The translations under genes and the position numbers were made by a program. Below are positions 52,749-55,686 of a stretch of DNA of 55,686 bases, in pieces. Origin of the DNA: UBA11855 sp964591705 (GTDB taxonomy: Archaea; Thermoproteota; Bathyarchaeia; Bathyarchaeales; Bathycorpusculaceae). The stretch covers positions 1 to 55,686 of the forward strand of contig CAZQCX010000009.1 in NCBI GenBank assembly GCA_964591705.1, given 5' to 3'. The number at the start of each line of letters is the position of its first letter. Position 1 is the stretch's first letter. The notes below the pieces were generated by a model. The model ran no database searches and was not told the origin of the DNA. It saw nothing but the letters and a program-made list of their open reading frames with translations.

Positions 52749-53849
52749 GTGGGGATGTATATGTGGCGGGTTGCCAGACCAGATGCCCTCACGGTTCTCG
52801 AAGACGATGCCGCAAAAAGGAGTTTGAACAGATACTTCTTTGTCTTGAACAATGAAAAACTCTCCAAATCAATGATCGCCAAGAAACTTTCGGCACAATG
52901 GAATGACGGTGATTCAGTTGCAGAGCTCTGGACTGAACACGCCAGATGTTCTGGCGAGTTTCCAACTCTTGAAGGTGAGATCGATGGAGGTAAACCAATT
53001 AACAAGATCCCTTCCCCCGAGAAATCCTACTTCGACCTCAAGATCAGATTAGCAAATGAGATACTCAAAGACTGCCACTTATGCACTCGCAGATGTGAGT
53101 TAAATAGGCTAAAAGATGGCTTGGGCTACTGCCGATGTGGCAATGCACTGGTAGTTTCGAGCTTCTTTGCGCATATGGGCGAAGAACCTGAACTTGTCCC
53201 TTCAGGGACGATATTCACGATGGGATGCACGATTCGCTGCTGCCATTGCCAGAACTGGGGAATCTCCCAGTGGGAGGAGGAAGGGACTGCGTTTCTACCT
53301 GAAGAATTAGCAAAGGAAATCGAGCAGCTACGCTTGGTGGGCTGCAGGAACATTAACCTAGTAGGAGGGGAACCTACACCGTGGCTCGCGCAATGGCTTG
53401 AAACTTTCAAACACGTTGCGGTGAACGTTCCAGTCGTGTGGAACAGCAACTCTTATTACAGCTTAGAAACTGCCAAACTTCTTGCAGGATTCGCGGACGT
53501 TTATCTTTTAGATTTCAAATACGGAAGAGACGACTGTGCAGCACGAATATCCAACGCCCCAGGCTATTGGGCGGCATGTACCCGCAACCATTTGGAAGCC
53601 AAGAAGCATGGCGAACTAATAATACGAGTACTGGTTTTACCTGAACATCTAGACTGTTGTACCGGACCGATCTTGAACTGGATAAGCCAAAACCTTGGAA
53701 CGGAAACCCGCGTCAACCTGATGTTTCAATACCGTCCAGAGTGGAATGCACACAAAATCCCAGAGTTGCGCCGAAGGCTTACCCGAGAAGAAATTAGGAA
53801 AGCGATCTCTCTCTCCAACAACGCAGGACTTTGCAACTTCATAACCTGA
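52749..53849 (+). CDS. Radical SAM protein (PflA-like, COG1313)
   Basis: A 366-residue radical SAM enzyme. Cluster Cys160-x3-Cys164-x2-Cys167 (CTIRCCHC) follows a ferredoxin-like Cys-rich N-terminal part (CHLCTRRCEL, about 109-118). The first 100 residues are an extension with no recognised fold. It resembles activase-type radical SAM proteins, but the target is unknown. It starts 10 bases after the AmrS gene and is probably co-transcribed, possibly a paralogue with different specificity. GTG 52749 was used; ATG 52755 is close. Confidence 0.82.
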   Translation: MGMYMWRVARPDALTVLEDDAAKRSLNRYFFVLNNEKLSKSMIAKKLSAQWNDGDSVAELWTEHARCSGEFPTLEGEIDGGKPINKIPSPEKSYFDLKIRLANEILKDCHLCTRRCELNRLKDGLGYCRCGNALVVSSFFAHMGEEPELVPSGTIFTMGCTIRCCHCQNWGISQWEEEGTAFLPEELAKEIEQLRLVGCRNINLVGGEPTPWLAQWLETFKHVAVNVPVVWNSNSYYSLETAKLLAGFADVYLLDFKYGRDDCAARISNAPGYWAACTRNHLEAKKHGELIIRVLVLPEHLDCCTGPILNWISQNLGTETRVNLMFQYRPEWNAHKIPELRRRLTREEIRKAISLSNNAGLCNFIT

Positions 53850-53911
53850 CAATCTAAGCAAATCTTTTAGCCGAGGCAGACAAAAATAGGCTTCAGATAA
53901 GTGCAACATCC

Positions 53912-54781
53912 ATGGCAACATATCGTGCTCTTGCTTTGACAACCAAATACTGGAAACCTGGAGAGGATCATATTCCGCAGATAACTAAAGCCATTTCGAA
54001 TAAGGTGAATAATGGAGACTTCATTGTTGTCTCCGAAAAAGCCCTGTCGATCGCAACAGGGAACATCGTTGATGAAAGCAAGATTTGCCCGAGCCGAAAC
54101 GCTAGGTTCATAGCTAGATTCTGTATGCGACTATGGTGGGGGCATTTCTCTGGCACCCTATGCGGCTTCGGAAAAAAATTGATATGGAGACTGCAGGAAT
54201 ACCCAATTGAACATGGCAGTCGCCACAAGCAGCTTTCTCTCGAACGAGCTGGTCTGCTACAGGCACTGATGTTCGGCTCAGAGGGGGGGATCGACGGCTC
54301 AAACCTTCCCTACTCTCTAGTTAGCTTGCCTTTGAACAAACCTGACGAAGTGGCAATTGAGGTTAGAAAGCAGATAATGGAAAGATTAGGAAAACGAGTT
54401 GTTGTCTTAATCGTTGACACTGACAAAACCTACTCTTTTAGGAACTTCCATTTCACTCCCCGACCTAACCCTCTGAAGGGTATCCGTTCCCATGGAGGCG
54501 TCTTCGTTTACTTGCTTGGAAGAATTCTCAGGCTGAAGAAAAGACCAACTCCCTTGGCGGTTTCTGGACGAAAATTGCAGGCTGAGGAAGCCTTAGTAAT
54601 CGCTAACATAGCTGACAGAGCACGCGGTCTTGGTTCTGGATCCACCGTCTGGGATATGGCTGCACGTTTCAAAGTGACCCATTCAGGCGTTAGTTGGGAA
54701 ATGCTCGAGACTCTCAAACACAAACCAATAGTGATTGTGAGAAAAGAACAAACCTATAACTTAACAATCACCGTGACTTGA
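53912..54781 (+). CDS. CofE-like F420-0 gamma-glutamyl ligase family protein
   Basis: A 289-residue protein resembling the F420-0:gamma-glutamyl ligase fold: GDFIVVSEKALSIATGNIVD near residue 35, a VVLIVDTDKTYSF segment about 166-178, and GRKLQAEEALVIANIADRARG near 229. It is not a standard CofE; several usual motifs differ, so it may ligate another acceptor. It stands 62 bases after the radical SAM gene. Its stop overlaps the convergent ribK gene by 28 bases. Confidence 0.75.
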   Translation: MATYRALALTTKYWKPGEDHIPQITKAISNKVNNGDFIVVSEKALSIATGNIVDESKICPSRNARFIARFCMRLWWGHFSGTLCGFGKKLIWRLQEYPIEHGSRHKQLSLERAGLLQALMFGSEGGIDGSNLPYSLVSLPLNKPDEVAIEVRKQIMERLGKRVVVLIVDTDKTYSFRNFHFTPRPNPLKGIRSHGGVFVYLLGRILRLKKRPTPLAVSGRKLQAEEALVIANIADRARGLGSGSTVWDMAARFKVTHSGVSWEMLETLKHKPIVIVRKEQTYNLTITVT

Positions 54782-55137
54782 TCTCCATTGCAGAGCCCAA
54801 GCTTTTTCCTGAGGTTCAGCGGCGAAATCACCTCGAGTATGTCATCTGCGTAGTTCTTAACTTGCGGGATTACAACACCACATTCCAAATCTGCCATCCG
54901 AGCTTTGAAAAGCAATCCTCCGCAATATCCGACAGCAGGACAGATCTCTAGTGTCTTATTCTCAACAAGGAACCTTCTGAGCTTTACACTGTATTGTGAG
55001 AGTCTGAGGTTCAACGTTCCAGGGTAAGGCTCAAACCCCATCTTCTGCCTAATCTGAGCGCTGACCCAAGGCAACTCAAGAAATTTCGTTCCTTCGCCTT
55101 TTCCAGCAAAAACCATGCCAACCAGTTCAACCTTCAA
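54754..55137 (-). CDS. ribK: CTP-dependent riboflavin kinase
   Basis: Archaeal riboflavin kinase that makes FMN from riboflavin with CTP. It has 127 residues from TTG 55137, a normal length. The motifs are GKGEGTKFLELPWV, PYPGTLNLRLS, GYCGGLLFKARM and NYADDILEVISPLNLRKKLG. TTG 55137 is supported by GAGG eight bases upstream; the ORF extends to 55203 but the extra 22 residues are atypical. It gives the flavin cofactor used by the flavoproteins nearby. Confidence 0.87.
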   Translation of the reverse strand: MKVELVGMVFAGKGEGTKFLELPWVSAQIRQKMGFEPYPGTLNLRLSQYSVKLRRFLVENKTLEICPAVGYCGGLLFKARMADLECGVVIPQVKNYADDILEVISPLNLRKKLGLCNGDQVTVIVKL

Positions 55138-55216
55138 TAAATCTGCCTCAGTTTGCCCCTGTTTCGGAAACCAAATGGGAAACAGTTGCCGCAAATACAC
55201 CAAAGAGAATTTGTGC

Positions 55217-55585
55217 TTATTTCTGTTCTCTTAACCAGTGTGCAACTTCTTTCAGCACAGGATCGGCCGACATGTTAACCACTGGGACTATGATTTTTTC
55301 TTTTGTTTCGATAGTCGGGAGATAGTTGGGCATGAGCGCATACCCCACGAATGTCCAGTAGACTTTCCCGGAATCCAGCAGTGCTTTCGCAACAGCTTGG
55401 TTTGTGGCAGGAAGTGGGAAGTACAGAAACACTACGCCATCTATCCAGTAGAGTCCTGCGAGTTTGCCACCAGCAATGACTGAAGTGAAACGCGCCATCT
55501 CTTCAGGATTTGAAAACTGAGTTTTTTCCATTATCACGATTTCTCTGAATGGTTCGTACGTTATTGTGATGCCGTCTTTACCCAT
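55217..55585 (-). CDS. Unknown small protein upstream of ribK
   Basis: A 122-residue protein with no recognised family. A beta-rich first half (ITITYEPFREIVIMEKTQF, then GGKLAGLYWIDGVVFLYFPL) is followed by a helical end (DPVLKEVAHWLREQK). ATG 55585 is used; GTG 55594 is in frame. It is in the same direction as ribK with 79 bases between. I cannot suggest a function. Confidence 0.55.
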   Translation of the reverse strand: MGKDGITITYEPFREIVIMEKTQFSNPEEMARFTSVIAGGKLAGLYWIDGVVFLYFPLPATNQAVAKALLDSGKVYWTFVGYALMPNYLPTIETKEKIIVPVVNMSADPVLKEVAHWLREQK

Positions 55586-55686
55586 GGCTCTCACTGACCG
55601 TAATCTGTTTAGCCTTGCCTTTTAACCTTCCCATGGCTAGAAAAAGTTATAGGGGGCAGAGACCCCTTAAGCCTCTACCGCATCGT

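Noticed and set aside
1..55686. CRISPR arrays, insertion sequences, rRNA genes, replication origin
   Set aside because: No regular spaced repeats, transposase genes, rRNA signatures or origin-type repeats (with cdc6) were seen on reading both strands.

Overview
The window is archaeal chromosome, about 55.7 kb and densely coded. Archaeal markers are ribosomal proteins eS1 and eS26, an RpoK/Rpb6 RNA polymerase subunit, a thermosome, Alba, class I LysRS, archaetidylinositol-phosphate synthase, a COG3199 ATP-NAD kinase, a PAC2 chaperone, CTP-type riboflavin kinase, CofD, and TATA boxes 22-30 bp upstream of leaderless starts. eS26 is known from TACK and Asgard archaea and not from Euryarchaeota. 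Together with the large secreted PQQ-propeller-like proteins this suggests a TACK lineage, most likely Bathyarchaeia. That placement is inference; no alignment or tree was possible.

Layout. 1-6.3 kb: ZIP metal transporter, a wHTH/unknown pair, HD phosphohydrolase divergent from thymidylate kinase, UPF0148/UPF0147 divergent pair, a PadR regulator with a Cys-rich tail, and a decayed cupin. 6.3-11.1 kb: FAD dehydrogenase followed by a probable SPFH/zinc-ribbon membrane module. 11.2-16.4 kb: lysK, guaAB, two small Lrp-type RAM-domain genes that both look frameshifted, a COG0170 lipid kinase and a divergent NMP kinase. 16.9-23.3 kb: two paralogous surface beta-propeller proteins flanking a TrmB regulator; both share the same promoter and leader inverted-repeat layout. 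23.4-25 kb: a small accessory island with a broken HTH gene, an intron-containing tRNA-Arg and a VapBC-like toxin-antitoxin pair. 25.5-28.7 kb: haem-type membrane protein, ABC-2 exporter, DUF47. 28.9-43.9 kb: housekeeping genes (cofD, moaE, eS1, serS, alba, AIP synthase, eS26, DUF4438, CBS, pyrC, Mut7-C, rpoK, thermosome, ACT regulator, trpB2, NAD kinase, initiator tRNA, PAC2). 44.9-51.6 kb: a compact hisGDCBHAFI operon. 51.7-55.6 kb: two radical-SAM enzymes, a CofE-like protein, ribK and an unknown.

Functional links. The his operon holds eight overlapping or closely spaced genes but no hisE or histidinol-phosphatase. CofD, the CofE-like protein and RibK point to flavin/F420 chemistry. Several genes lack an ATG/GTG/TTG start where conservation demands one (rpoK, the second NMP kinase). 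Several others carry one-base frame breaks (RAM pair, HTH gene, cupin); these are either real decay or assembly errors and deserve read-level checking. No CRISPR array, insertion sequence or rRNA was seen.
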